64,000 bases of DNA from Streptomyces dysideae (GTDB lineage: Bacteria; Actinomycetota; Actinomycetes; Streptomycetales; Streptomycetaceae), in contig NZ_KQ949097.1 of NCBI RefSeq assembly GCF_001514305.1, forward strand, positions 101,948 to 165,947, written 5' to 3'. This document shows, piece by piece, positions 1-9,576 of this stretch. A program made the position numbers and the translations under genes. The first letter of the stretch is position 1, and the number at the start of each line of letters is the position of its first letter. A model generated the notes under the pieces. That model was not told the origin of the DNA and searched no databases. It saw nothing but the letters and a program-made list of their open reading frames with translations.

Positions 1-3000
1 GCTCGTCCGGATGGTCCAGTTCCAGCGGCACGTACGCGGCACCGACGCGCAGCACGGCGAACAGCGCCACGATCGAGTCGAGGGAGCGCGGAATCGCGAG
101 ACCCACGGTCGTCTCAGGTCCGATACCGCGCCCGGCCAGCACGCCCGCCACCGCGCGGCTGCGGTCCCGGAGTCGGGCGAAGGTCATGGTCGAGCCGTGC
201 GCGACGAGCGCCACCCGCCCCGGGTCACGGTCGGCGGCCTGGTCGAACCGGTCGACGACGGTGTCCGTACCGACGTCCGTACGCGCGCCCCGTGCGGGCT
301 GCGGCCCCAACCCCCGCAACGCGCCGACCGGTCCGGTCGAGCGAGCCACATCCTCGAGCACGCACAGGTAGTCGTCGATGAGCCGACGGGCGTTCTCGGT
401 GTCGTCGTCGCGGTACTCCAGCTTGACCGTGAGACGGTCGCCGGGCGTGACGACCCAGGTGAACGGATAGTGGGTGGAGTCATCGGCCTTCACCGAGGTG
501 ATGCCGTGCCTGGCGTTCATCTCGGCAAACGCGTCCATGTCCAGGAAGTTCTGCAGCACGAACAGGTTGTCGAACAGGGTGTCGTGCCCACTGGCCCGCT
601 GGATCTCGCCGAGCCCGAGGTGCTCGTGCTCCATCGCCTCGACCCGGGCCGCCTGCACGGCCGTCAGGTAGTCCCGGACCGAGTCGGCCGCCCGCGCCCG
701 CGTCCACATGGGCACGGTGTTGAGCAGCACACCGACGATGCCGTCCAGGCCCTCGCCCTCCCGGCCGGAGACGGTCACGCCGAACACGGCGTCGCTACGG
801 CCCGTACGGGCGCCCAGGAGCAGCCCGAACGCGCCGGTCAGCACCGAGTTCAACGTGACGCCGTGCGCCTTGGCCGCGTCCCGCAGCAGGTCCGACTGTT
901 CGGCGGACAGCGTGTGTACGAGTGCGCGCGGCAGGTCGTCCGAGAGGGACGGCGCCGGTCCGGCGAGCAGCGTCGGGCCAGGGATGCCGGCAAGGTGCTC
1001 CGCCCAGAAGCGTTCCGATACGGCGGGGTCCTTGGCGTCGAGCGCCTGGGCGTGGTCCTCGAAGCTCGGCGTGGCCGGGACCGGGGCCGGCAACTCGCCC
1101 GCGAGGACAGCCTGATAGGCGTCGAACAGATCCCGTAGCACGATCTCGCGGGACCAGCCGTCCCACAGCAGCAGGTGATAGCTGAGCAGCAGTCCGTCGT
1201 GGTCGTCGGGCAGACGCACCACGGTCAGCCGGATCAGCGGCGGCTCCCCCGGGTCGAATCCCGTGTCGCGGTCCCGGGCACGCAGGGCGTCTACCTCCGC
1301 CTCCGTCGCCAACTCGACCGTTCCGACGGCGACTTGCCGCCCGGCGCTGAGGACCTGGACCGGATTGCCGTCTTCGTCGGTGGTGAAGCCTGCGCCCACG
1401 ACCGGATGCCGTGCGATCACGTACGCCACAGCCTCGGCCAGCGCGTCGGTGTCCAGACGCCGGTCGAAGGTGAACCAGCTCTGCGCGACGTAGTGTCCGG
1501 CCGTGCCCGCCATCTGGGCCTGGAAGAACAGGCCACGCTGGAGCGGGGTGACGGGTGCCGTGCGCTCGGCTGTAGCGGAGGCGTCCGCGATGTGCTCCAG
1601 CGCGCTCTGCCAGTGCTCGGTGATCTCGTCGGGGATGCCGTCGGCGAGGGTGAAGGCCGCGTGCAGGCTGCCGGTGTCCGCGTCGATCCAGGCGTTGACC
1701 TCGACGGCGTACGGGCTGCCCTGGTCGCCGCCGTTGAGGTGCAGCGCCTGGGACTCGCTGCCCCGGCCGAGGTAGTTGAACAGCACCTGCGGGCGGGCGT
1801 TGAGCAGCGGGGCCGTCTGCGAGTTGAGGTACCTGAGCCGGCCGTAGGCGACGTGCCCGCGCTCGTCCGGCTGGCGTTCGGCGACCTCGCGTGCCGCGGC
1901 GACGGGGTCGGTGTGCGCTGTGAGCCGTACGGGCGCGATAGAGGTGAACCAGCCGACGGTCCGGGTGTAGTCGTGGTGTTCCAGGACCGGGACCCGGCCG
2001 TGCCGCTCCAGCTCGATCGCGAGATCGGTGGGCGACGGCTGGATGTGGGTCAGCGCGGTACGCAGCGCGCCGCTCAGCAATTCGGTGAGTCCGACGCCGA
2101 GTGCGGCGGGTGCGGTGCGTGTCACGCGGTCGGTCGCTTCGGGGGCGAGCACGACCGTGGTCTCGCGCAGCCCCTTGACCGCCTGGAGAAGGGGAGGCGC
2201 CTGGAGCGTGGTGATCCAGTGCCCGAGGTCGTCGATCACCTGGGTGGACTGGGCCGCCAGTGCTTCGGCGTACTCGGCGTACGACGTGGTCGGCGCCGCC
2301 AGGGCCTCCCCGCACAGGGCGGTGGCCAGGTCGTCCAGCAGGACCAGCCAGGACACCGAGTCGACGGCGAGGTGGTGGACGGTGACCACCAGGGTCCGGC
2401 TCGCCTCCAGCCACGAGAACGCGATGACGTCCCCGGACTCGGGATCGAGCCGTCCGGCGGCTTCGTTCGCCGCGGTCGTCGCATCGGTGGTGTCCGGCCG
2501 CACGACGGTGACCTCGCGGGCGGATTCGGTACGCAGGGCCCACACGCCCTGCTCGACGCGCAGCCGCAGCCGGAGGGCGGGGTGCGCGGCCACGACGGCG
2601 TTCGCTGCGCGCTCGACGTCGGCGAAGGAGGTGCCCTCGGCTGCCACCAACGTCCTGGCCTGGGCGAACCGGGCGAGCGAACCGCCCAGTTCGCGCTGGC
2701 GCAGGATGATCGGCGTGGGTGTCAGGGGACCGTCCTCGCGGCGGGCGGATGCGGATGACGCTGCGGCCTGGGGTGTGCGTGTCCCCACGTGCTCGGCGAG
2801 CGCGCGCGGTGTACGGAACAGGAACACGTCCCGTGGCGCGATCGGCAGGCCGAGCGCCCTGGCCCGGTTGATCACGGTGATGGCGACGATGCTGTCGCCT
2901 CCGGCGCGGAAGAAGTCGGTGTCGGCGTCCACGGCGGCGCCGGGCAGCGTCTCGGTGAAGATGTCGACGAGTGCGGAGAGCGCGTCGACATCGCGCCCCG

Positions 3001-6000
3001 TAAAGGGCGCGGGGCTGTATCGATATGCGGCTCCGCCGCGGGGCGCGACCAACCCCCACCGGCCCGCAGGTTCATCACCGAGCGCATTGGCCCGCTCAAT
3101 CAGCGCCTTCCGGTCCAACTTGCCATTGACAGTCAGCGGCAACACATCGACCGCCACCACCCGACCCGGCACCATGTGCACAGGCAGCTTCGCGGACAGC
3201 TGCTCGGTGAACTCACCAGGCACCCGGCCCACGACGTGCGCAACCAGATGGTCGCCGCTGTCCGCCACGGTGACGGCCACATCGACCACCCCGTCGAGTT
3301 CCCTGATCGCTGACTCCGCCTCGCCCAACTCGATCCGGAATCCCTTGAGTTGGACCTGGTCGTCGGCACGGCCCGCGAACTCCAGCTCACCGTCGAGCGT
3401 ACGGCGGGCGAGGTCGCCCGTGTGGTACATGCGGGAGCCGTCGCCCGCGAACGGGTTCGCCACGAACCGGCCCGCGGTGAGCCCCGGCCTGCCCAGGTAG
3501 CCGAGCGACACCTGGTCGCCGGCGACGTAGATGGCGCCCACCCGGCCCGGCGGCACCGGCCGGAGCCGGTCGTCGAGCAGGTAGGTGACCAGGCCGGGAA
3601 GTGGACCGCCGATCGGGCTGACGTCGTCGCCGGAGGCGAAGTCCTCGTCGGTCAGCACCCGGTGGGTGACATGGACGGTGGTCTCGGTGATGCCGTACAT
3701 GTTGACCAGCTCGGGCGAACGGGTGCCGTGCCGCTCGACCCAGCCGCGCAGCCGCCCGAGATCCAGCGCCTCGCCGCCGAAGATGATCCGGCGCAGTGTC
3801 GTGACCGGCTCGCCGGCGTGCCGGTCGGCCTCGATGAACTGGTGGAACGCCGACGGGGTCTGGTTGAGCACGGTCACTCCACGCTCGCGGACCAGCCGGT
3901 GGAAGTCGACCGGGGAACGGGTCAGCCCGTACTCCGGCACCAGCAGCTCACCGCCGTGCGCCAGCGCGCCCCACAGCTCCCAGACCGCGAAGTCGAAGGA
4001 GAAGGAGTGGAACTGGACCCACACGTCGTGCGGGCCGAAGTCCATGTCGGGCTGGGTGTTCGCGAGCAGTGTCACCACGCTGGAGTGCGGGACGACGACG
4101 CCCTTGGGCCTGCCGGTCGATCCGGACGTGTAGATCACGTACGCGGGGTCGTGCCAACTCACCTCGGCCCCGGACTCGTTGGCGGCCGCCGGCAGCTCGT
4201 CTCCCTGCACGAGCACACGGGCCGACACACCTGCCCGGGCCAGCAGTTCCGTGAAGCGGTCCCGCTGCTCACGATCCACGAGAACGACCTGCGGAGCGGC
4301 GTCGGCGAGCACGTACTCCAACCGCTCGTCCGGGTACGCGAGATCCAACGGTACGTAGGCCCCGCCCGCGCTGACGATCGCGACCAGGGCGACGACCTGC
4401 TCCGGAGAACGCGGGACAGCGACGGCGACCCGCTTGCCCGGCCCGACACCAGCCGCACGCAGGGCCGAGGCCAACTCGTTCTTCGCGTCTGCCAGTTCGC
4501 CGTAGGTCAGTGACCGGCTCCCGCCGTCGAGAGCGCACTGGGTGACGGCGGTGGCTGCCGGGTCGCGGTTCGCGGCGGCGTCGAACAGTCCGCCCAGGGT
4601 CGTCGGGGTACTGCGTCTTCCTGGGGGGCGACCCCCCAGACCCCCACCAAGCGCGGGATGCCGAGTGCCCTCGGCCGCCAGGTCGTCGACCAGGGTGTCG
4701 GGCCGGGTGAGCAGACCAGCGAGAGTCCGGGTGAACGTGTGCAGGATCGTCTGAGCGCTCGCCTCCCGCAGCAGCTCACCGTCGTAGATCAGATTGAAGC
4801 GCGGACGACCGTCGGCCGCGCGCTCCACCACCAGCGTCAACGGGTAGTGCGGGGCACCCTCGTTCACGATGTCGGTGATGACCAGCTCGTCGCCAGGCTT
4901 TCGCAGACCGTCCACATCGGTCGCCACGTCGAACACCACCAGGGTGTCGAACAGGGAGCCGGCACCGGCCTGACGGCCGATCCGCGCCAGCGAGACATGC
5001 TGGTGCGGCAGTACCGCGCTCTGGTGTTCCCGTACCGAGGTGAGCAGGTCGCGCGAAGTACTGGTACCGCCCCAACTCGCGTGCACGGGGATCGTGTTGA
5101 TGAACAGGCCCACCATGTCCTCGATGCCGGGCACCTCCGCGTCCCGCCCCGACACCGTGGAACCGAACACCACGTCCCTGCCGTGCAGGATGCCGCCAAG
5201 CGTCACCGCCCAGGCGCTGTGCACGGCCACGCTCAGCGGCACACCGGCCGACCGGGCGGCCGCGTCGATGTCCTCCCCCGGCTCCACGGCGGTGTCGGCG
5301 AACCGGTCGGACGGGGTGTGTCCCTCGGCGACCAGCGAGGGGCCGGGCAGCTCGGCGAGCTGCCCGCGCCAGACCCGGTCGCTCTCGTCGTCGTCGCGTC
5401 CGGCGAGCCAGCGCACGTAGTCGGGGAAGCCGCCGATCGGGTACACGGTCCCCGGCGCGTGGTACTCGGCCAGCAGCGCGCGCAGCATCGGCGGCACCGA
5501 CCAGCCGTCGGCGATGATGTGGTGCACGGTCTGCACCAGGACGTTCCGGCCGGCGCCCGCGCGGATGAGCGTGTACCGCATCAACGGGCCGGTGGCCAGG
5601 TCGAATCCGGCGCGGCGGTCGCGCTCGGCGTGGTCGCGGATCTCGGCGTCGGTGATGCCGGGGCGGTCCAGCGTGGTGAAGGGCGCCTGTACGGCGCTCT
5701 CCAGTATGGAGACCACACGGCCGTCGGCGAGGGCCACGAACCGGGCGGCCAGGTTCGGGTACAGGGTGAGCAGCCGGGTGGCCGCCGCCGCGAGTCGGTC
5801 GGCGTCCACCTCGCCGTCCAGCGTCAGCAGCTGCTGCTCGACGTAGGCGCCCGCCGAGTCGTCGTCGAAGACCGAGTGGAAGTACAGGCCCTCCTGCAAC
5901 GGGGTCAACGGCAGGATGTCCCGTAGCGCCGGACCGTCCAGGGCGTCGACCTCGGCCTGCGTCAGCGGTACGAGGCCGAAGTCGCTGGGAGAGTGGCCGC

Positions 6001-9000
6001 CTTGGTCGAGCGCGGCCAGCCCGGCCAGGGCCGCGCGGAAGTACTCGCCGAGGGTCGCCATGTCCGCGTCGGTGAACATCCCGTCGGGCCAGGAGATGGT
6101 CGTGACCAGCTCGTACTCGCCGGTCGAGTCGGCAGGTTCGGCGATCGCGTTGAACTCCAGGGCGCGGGGCAAGCGCATCCTCGGGTCGCGCTTCTCGCCC
6201 AACTGGCCTGTGGTTCCCGCGAGTTGCCAGTCGCCGACGGCGCCCGCATCGAAGCGACCCAGGTAGTTGAACAGCACCTGCGGTGCGGGCGCGTCGAACT
6301 CGGTGTCGGTCAGGTAGCGCAGGGCGCCGTAGGAGACGCCGTTGTCCGGCACCCGGGCGAGGTCCTCCTTGACTGCCTTGAGCGCGGCGGCCAGGTACTC
6401 GGGCGCGGTGAGGTCGGCCGCCGCACCGGGGTCCACGGTCACCGGGAACAGCGTGGTGAACCAGCCCACGGTCCGCGACAGTTCCGGCTCGAAGCCGGCG
6501 GGGCCCGCCACGAACTGTCCCTCGCGGCCGTGGCCCTCGAGTTCGATGTGCGCGAACGTCTGGTCCTGTCCGATGTCGCGGCGCCAGCGGGCGAGGGTGA
6601 CGGCGAGCGCTGTCAGCAGTACGTCGTTGACGCCGGCGTGGAACTTCGCGGGAATCTCGCCCAGCAGTGCGGCCGTGACGTCGGGGCCGACCGAGACGGT
6701 CCGCAGCCGCTCCTGGGCGACGGTGTCGGCTTCGGACAGCGCGCGCCGGCCGAGCGGTTCGTCCGTTCCCGGCAGGGGACGCCAGTAGTAGGCGCTGTCG
6801 GCGTCGAACGCCGCGCGCTCCAGTAGCTGCGTCCAGCGCCGGAACGACGTGCCCACCGGGGGCAGTTCGATCCGCGTTCCCGAGGTGAACTGGCGCCAGG
6901 CCGTGGCCAGGTCCTCCATCAGGACCCGCCAGGACACACCGTCGATCACCACGTGATGGGCGACCAGGACCAGTTGCCGTGCCTCGCGGCGCCAGAGGGC
7001 ACGCAGCATCACGCCGCCGGCCGGGTCCAGCCCGTCGGTGGCGAGCGCGACGCACTCGTCGAGCGGCCGATCGCTCTCCTGCCACCCCGCGACGGTCTGG
7101 TCCGCGACGGTCTGGTCCGCTTCCGGGATGTCGAAGCTCCAGCGGTCACCGCGCACCAGCTTGGCGCGCAGCATGTCGTGCCGACCGAGCACAGCGGTGA
7201 GGATCGCGTCGAGAGCGTCAGCGGTCAGGTCCGCCGGGGTGTTCAGCACCACCGACTGTACGAAGCCGTCGATCGCGTCCGTGGTCTCGCCGAGCCACTG
7301 CACGATGGGCGATCCCACGACGGGCCCGGTCGCGACATCGCCGTGGTCCGCGGTGGAGACGTCCTCACGGCTCGCCACCGCCGCCAGCGCCCCCGCGGTG
7401 CTGTGGGTGAAGATCTGCCGTGCCGTGACGTAGAGGCCCGCGTCGCGCAGCGCGCTCAGCAGCGAGACGGCCAGGATGCTGTCTCCGCCGAGCTGGAAGA
7501 AGTCCTGGTCGACACCGACCTGTTCGAGCCGCAGCACCGCCGCGACCGCCGCGCACACCGCGCGCTCGTTCTCGGTGGCGGGCTGTACGAGCGCGCCCGT
7601 CCCGGTCTCGGGCTCCGGCAGCGCGTTCCGGTCGCGCTTGCCGTTCGCGGTGAGCGGGAACTCCGTCATCACGACGATGTGAGCGGGCACCATGTACTCG
7701 ACCATGTGCTCGACGGCCCACGCCTTGACCTCGTCCGCCCGCAGGTCCTCGCTGCCGGCCGCGGGGATCACGTACCCCACCAGGTAGGTGCCGCCGGCCG
7801 TGTTCTTCTTGGCGACGACGCAGGTGTGCCGTACTCCGGGGTGCTCGGCGAGACCGACCTCGACGTCCTCGATCTCCAGCCGCATGCCGCGGATCTTGAT
7901 CTGGTTGTCGGCGCGGCCGAGGAAGTCCAGCGACCCGTCGGGGGCGAACCGCGCGAGGTCACCGGTGCAGTAGAGCCGGGAGCCGTCGTTCGCGAAGGGG
8001 TTCGCGACGAACCGGGACGCGGTCAGGCCGGGCGCGTTGACGTACCCGCGTCCGAGGAGGAATCCGCCCACGTACAGTTCGCCGCCGACGCCGACCGGGA
8101 CCGGGCGCAGTTCGTCGTCCAGGACGTACAGCTGGGTGTTGGGGTTGGCCTTGCCGATCGACGTCGACAGGCGTTCCGCGGCGCCCCGGTAGATGACGTG
8201 CGAGACACCGATCGTCGTCTCGGCGGGGCCATAGCCGTGGTACATGGGGATGTCGAGCTTGGTGCGGAACCGCTCGTACAGCTCCGGGGTCAGCACCTCG
8301 CCGCCGCACCACACGTGTCGCAGGCTGTCCAGGCGGTCGGAGTCGCCCGCGATCTCCAGCAGCACGTCCAGCATGGACGACACCAGGTAGGTGAAGGTGA
8401 CGCGCTGTTCGGCGATCACGCCCAGCAGGTGGTGCGGGTCGCGTTCGCCGCCGGGCCGCAGGACCACCAGCCTGCCGCCGCACACCAGCGGCAGGAAGAT
8501 CTCGTTGATGGAGATGTCGAAGGACAGCGGCGCCTTGAACAGCGACGCGTCGTCGTGGCCGAAACCGAGGATCTCGTTGACCTGCCACAGCAGGCGCTCA
8601 CTGATCGCCTCGTGGCGGATCATCGCGCCCTTGGGCCGCCCGGTCGAGCCGGACGTGAAGATGACATATGCGAGGGCGTCGCCGGGGACGGTGACCCCGG
8701 TCGGCTCGGTGGGGTGGGAGCCGAACCGCCAGTCGCCCAGGTCGACGGCCACTGCTTCCGGTTCAGCCGGGTCGTGCTCGCCCGAGTCGTTGAGCTGTAC
8801 GACGACCCGGGCGTCCTCGATGACGACGGCCCGGCGCGCGGCGGGCCACTGCGGATCGAGCGGCACGAAGGCACACCCCGCCTGGAGCACGCCGAGCAGC
8901 CCGATCACCATGTCCGCGGAGCGGCCGAGGGAGATGCCGACGACCTGTTCGGCGGTGAGTCCGCGTTCGATCAGATGGTGGGCCAACTGGCTGGACAGCT

Positions 9001-9514
9001 CGGTCGCCTGACGGTACGTCAGTGAGCGGTGTCCGTCGACGATGGCGACGGCGTCCGGCCTGGTCCGGGCCTGCTCGCGGAACATCTCCACGATGGTCGG
9101 GCGGACCCGGTCAGCCCGCGTGTCGTTCCACCCGGCGAGGGCTTCGAGCCGCGCCACCACACTGGACGGGCCGATGGTGCCGATGGGACGGTCCGGGAAG
9201 TCGGCCAGGTCGTCGAGCGCGAGCTGCGCTTCGGCCGGCACGACGCCTTCCGGAACAGTGATGCCCCCGCCCTCCGCGCCGACCTCCCAACCGCCGGGCG
9301 CTTCCCCGCCGTTGTCGACCCAGCCGAGGACATCGGCGAACAAGGTACCGGGGGTGAGGTCGATGCCGTCGGGGCTCAGGCCGGTCGCCCAGTACGACAG
9401 TCCGATGGCGCACGCTTCGGCGATGGTCCGGTCGGAGTAGTCGCCGGCTCGGCGGCGTACGTCTGCCAAGCGTTCGGGAGAGAGCAGTACGAGACGAGCG
9501 CTCGGTTCCATCAT
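1..9514 (-). CDS. cchH: Trimodular NRPS for coelichelin (CchH), C-terminus off the left edge
   Basis: Cytoplasmic assembly line that joins hydroxyornithine, threonine and formyl-hydroxyornithine units into coelichelin. About 3171 residues lie in the window. Domain order from the start: A1 (residues ~130-640, FTSGSTGRPKGAMIRHE), PCP1 (FFQLGGDS near 675), E1 (HHVVIDGVSW), C2 (HHIIADGWS), A2 (~1640-2140, YTSGSTGRPKGVVVPHS), PCP2 (FFRAGGDS near 2205), E2 (HHLAVDSVSW, VGWFTSIAP), C3 (YHLLLWDGWS), then the first ~80 residues of A3. This A-PCP-E-C-A-PCP-E-C-A order is that of S. coelicolor CchH. ATG at 9514 is followed by a second ATG. The frame stays open through a GC palindrome in the C2-A2 linker. 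An iron box lies just upstream. The name rests on domain order plus neighbours; the missing part should be the rest of A3 and PCP3. Confidence 0.93.
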   Translation of the reverse strand, partial: MMEPSARLVLLSPERLADVRRRAGDYSDRTIAEACAIGLSYWATGLSPDGIDLTPGTLFADVLGWVDNGGEAPGGWEVGAEGGGITVPEGVVPAEAQLALDDLADFPDRPIGTIGPSSVVARLEALAGWNDTRADRVRPTIVEMFREQARTRPDAVAIVDGHRSLTYRQATELSSQLAHHLIERGLTAEQVVGISLGRSADMVIGLLGVLQAGCAFVPLDPQWPAARRAVVIEDARVVVQLNDSGEHDPAEPEAVAVDLGDWRFGSHPTEPTGVTVPGDALAYVIFTSGSTGRPKGAMIRHEAISERLLWQVNEILGFGHDDASLFKAPLSFDISINEIFLPLVCGGRLVVLRPGGERDPHHLLGVIAEQRVTFTYLVSSMLDVLLEIAGDSDRLDSLRHVWCGGEVLTPELYERFRTKLDIPMYHGYGPAETTIGVSHVIYRGAAERLSTSIGKANPNTQLYVLDDELRPVPVGVGGELYVGGFLLGRGYVNAPGLTASRFVANPFANDGSRLYCTGDLARFAPDGSLDFLGRADNQIKIRGMRLEIEDVEVGLAEHPGVRHTCVVAKKNTAGGTYLVGYVIPAAGSEDLRADEVKAWAVEHMVEYMVPAHIVVMTEFPLTANGKRDRNALPEPETGTGALVQPATENERAVCAAVAAVLRLEQVGVDQDFFQLGGDSILAVSLLSALRDAGLYVTARQIFTHSTAGALAAVASREDVSTADHGDVATGPVVGSPIVQWLGETTDAIDGFVQSVVLNTPADLTADALDAILTAVLGRHDMLRAKLVRGDRWSFDIPEADQTVADQTVAGWQESDRPLDECVALATDGLDPAGGVMLRALWRREARQLVLVAHHVVIDGVSWRVLMEDLATAWRQFTSGTRIELPPVGTSFRRWTQLLERAAFDADSAYYWRPLPGTDEPLGRRALSEADTVAQERLRTVSVGPDVTAALLGEIPAKFHAGVNDVLLTALAVTLARWRRDIGQDQTFAHIELEGHGREGQFVAGPAGFEPELSRTVGWFTTLFPVTVDPGAAADLTAPEYLAAALKAVKEDLARVPDNGVSYGALRYLTDTEFDAPAPQVLFNYLGRFDAGAVGDWQLAGTTGQLGEKRDPRMRLPRALEFNAIAEPADSTGEYELVTTISWPDGMFTDADMATLGEYFRAALAGLAALDQGGHSPSDFGLVPLTQAEVDALDGPALRDILPLTPLQEGLYFHSVFDDDSAGAYVEQQLLTLDGEVDADRLAAAATRLLTLYPNLAARFVALADGRVVSILESAVQAPFTTLDRPGITDAEIRDHAERDRRAGFDLATGPLMRYTLIRAGAGRNVLVQTVHHIIADGWSVPPMLRALLAEYHAPGTVYPIGGFPDYVRWLAGRDDDESDRVWRGQLAELPGPSLVAEGHTPSDRFADTAVEPGEDIDAAARSAGVPLSVAVHSAWAVTLGGILHGRDVVFGSTVSGRDAEVPGIEDMVGLFINTIPVHASWGGTSTSRDLLTSVREHQSAVLPHQHVSLARIGRQAGAGSLFDTLVVFDVATDVDGLRKPGDELVITDIVNEGAPHYPLTLVVERAADGRPRFNLIYDGELLREASAQTILHTFTRTLAGLLTRPDTLVDDLAAEGTRHPALGGGLGGRPPGRRSTPTTLGGLFDAAANRDPAATAVTQCALDGGSRSLTYGELADAKNELASALRAAGVGPGKRVAVAVPRSPEQVVALVAIVSAGGAYVPLDLAYPDERLEYVLADAAPQVVLVDREQRDRFTELLARAGVSARVLVQGDELPAAANESGAEVSWHDPAYVIYTSGSTGRPKGVVVPHSSVVTLLANTQPDMDFGPHDVWVQFHSFSFDFAVWELWGALAHGGELLVPEYGLTRSPVDFHRLVRERGVTVLNQTPSAFHQFIEADRHAGEPVTTLRRIIFGGEALDLGRLRGWVERHGTRSPELVNMYGITETTVHVTHRVLTDEDFASGDDVSPIGGPLPGLVTYLLDDRLRPVPPGRVGAIYVAGDQVSLGYLGRPGLTAGRFVANPFAGDGSRMYHTGDLARRTLDGELEFAGRADDQVQLKGFRIELGEAESAIRELDGVVDVAVTVADSGDHLVAHVVGRVPGEFTEQLSAKLPVHMVPGRVVAVDVLPLTVNGKLDRKALIERANALGDEPAGRWGLVAPRGGAAYRYSPAPFTGRDVDALSALVDIFTETLPGAAVDADTDFFRAGGDSIVAITVINRARALGLPIAPRDVFLFRTPRALAEHVGTRTPQAAASSASARREDGPLTPTPIILRQRELGGSLARFAQARTLVAAEGTSFADVERAANAVVAAHPALRLRLRVEQGVWALRTESAREVTVVRPDTTDATTAANEAAGRLDPESGDVIAFSWLEASRTLVVTVHHLAVDSVSWLVLLDDLATALCGEALAAPTTSYAEYAEALAAQSTQVIDDLGHWITTLQAPPLLQAVKGLRETTVVLAPEATDRVTRTAPAALGVGLTELLSGALRTALTHIQPSPTDLAIELERHGRVPVLEHHDYTRTVGWFTSIAPVRLTAHTDPVAAAREVAERQPDERGHVAYGRLRYLNSQTAPLLNARPQVLFNYLGRGSESQALHLNGGDQGSPYAVEVNAWIDADTGSLHAAFTLADGIPDEITEHWQSALEHIADASATAERTAPVTPLQRGLFFQAQMAGTAGHYVAQSWFTFDRRLDTDALAEAVAYVIARHPVVGAGFTTDEDGNPVQVLSAGRQVAVGTVELATEAEVDALRARDRDTGFDPGEPPLIRLTVVRLPDDHDGLLLSYHLLLWDGWSREIVLRDLFDAYQAVLAGELPAPVPATPSFEDHAQALDAKDPAVSERFWAEHLAGIPGPTLLAGPAPSLSDDLPRALVHTLSAEQSDLLRDAAKAHGVTLNSVLTGAFGLLLGARTGRSDAVFGVTVSGREGEGLDGIVGVLLNTVPMWTRARAADSVRDYLTAVQAARVEAMEHEHLGLGEIQRASGHDTLFDNLFVLQNFLDMDAFAEMNARHGITSVKADDSTHYPFTWVVTPGDRLTVKLEYRDDDTENARRLIDDYLCVLEDVARSTGPVGALRGLGPQPARGARTDVGTDTVVDRFDQAADRDPGRVALVAHGSTMTFARLRDRSRAVAGVLAGRGIGPETTVGLAIPRSLDSIVALFAVLRVGAAYVPLELDHPDE
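4621..4660. repeat. GC-rich palindromic element inside the cchH C2-A2 linker
   Basis: CTGGGGGG, a 3-base loop, then CCCCCCAG at 4621-4639, followed by a run of C. Read on the coding strand it adds a low-complexity Gly/Pro/Arg stretch (GGGLGGRPPGRR) between the condensation and adenylation domains without breaking the frame. It resembles the short GC palindromes scattered between Streptomyces genes, here fixed in a domain linker. Confidence 0.6.
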
Positions 9515-9541
9515 CGAAGACTCAACGCCCTTTCCAGGTAT

Positions 9542-9576
9542 GAAAGTTAGCCCAACCTAAATGAGGGTTACCTAAC
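9542..9576. promoter_or_regulatory. Double iron box (DmdR1/IdeR type) upstream of cchH
   Basis: On the cchH strand TTAGGTTGGGCTAACTTTC (9542-9560) fits the actinobacterial iron-box consensus TTAGGTTAGGCTCACCTAA. A second half-site TTAGGTAACC follows at 9567-9576 and overlaps the cchG stop codon. The 57-bp cchG-cchH gap is therefore mostly operator, which implies that cchH has its own iron-repressed promoter. Confidence 0.8.

Noticed and set aside
11..1138. Plus-strand frames opposite cchH.
   Set aside because: They mirror the NRPS codons and have no recognisable domain or ribosome site.
4507..4779. Possible frameshift in cchH, because neighbouring frames are open around the GC palindrome.
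   Set aside because: Codon-by-codon reading of the minus strand from DDLAAEGTRHP through the palindrome to LFDAAANRDP stays in one frame.
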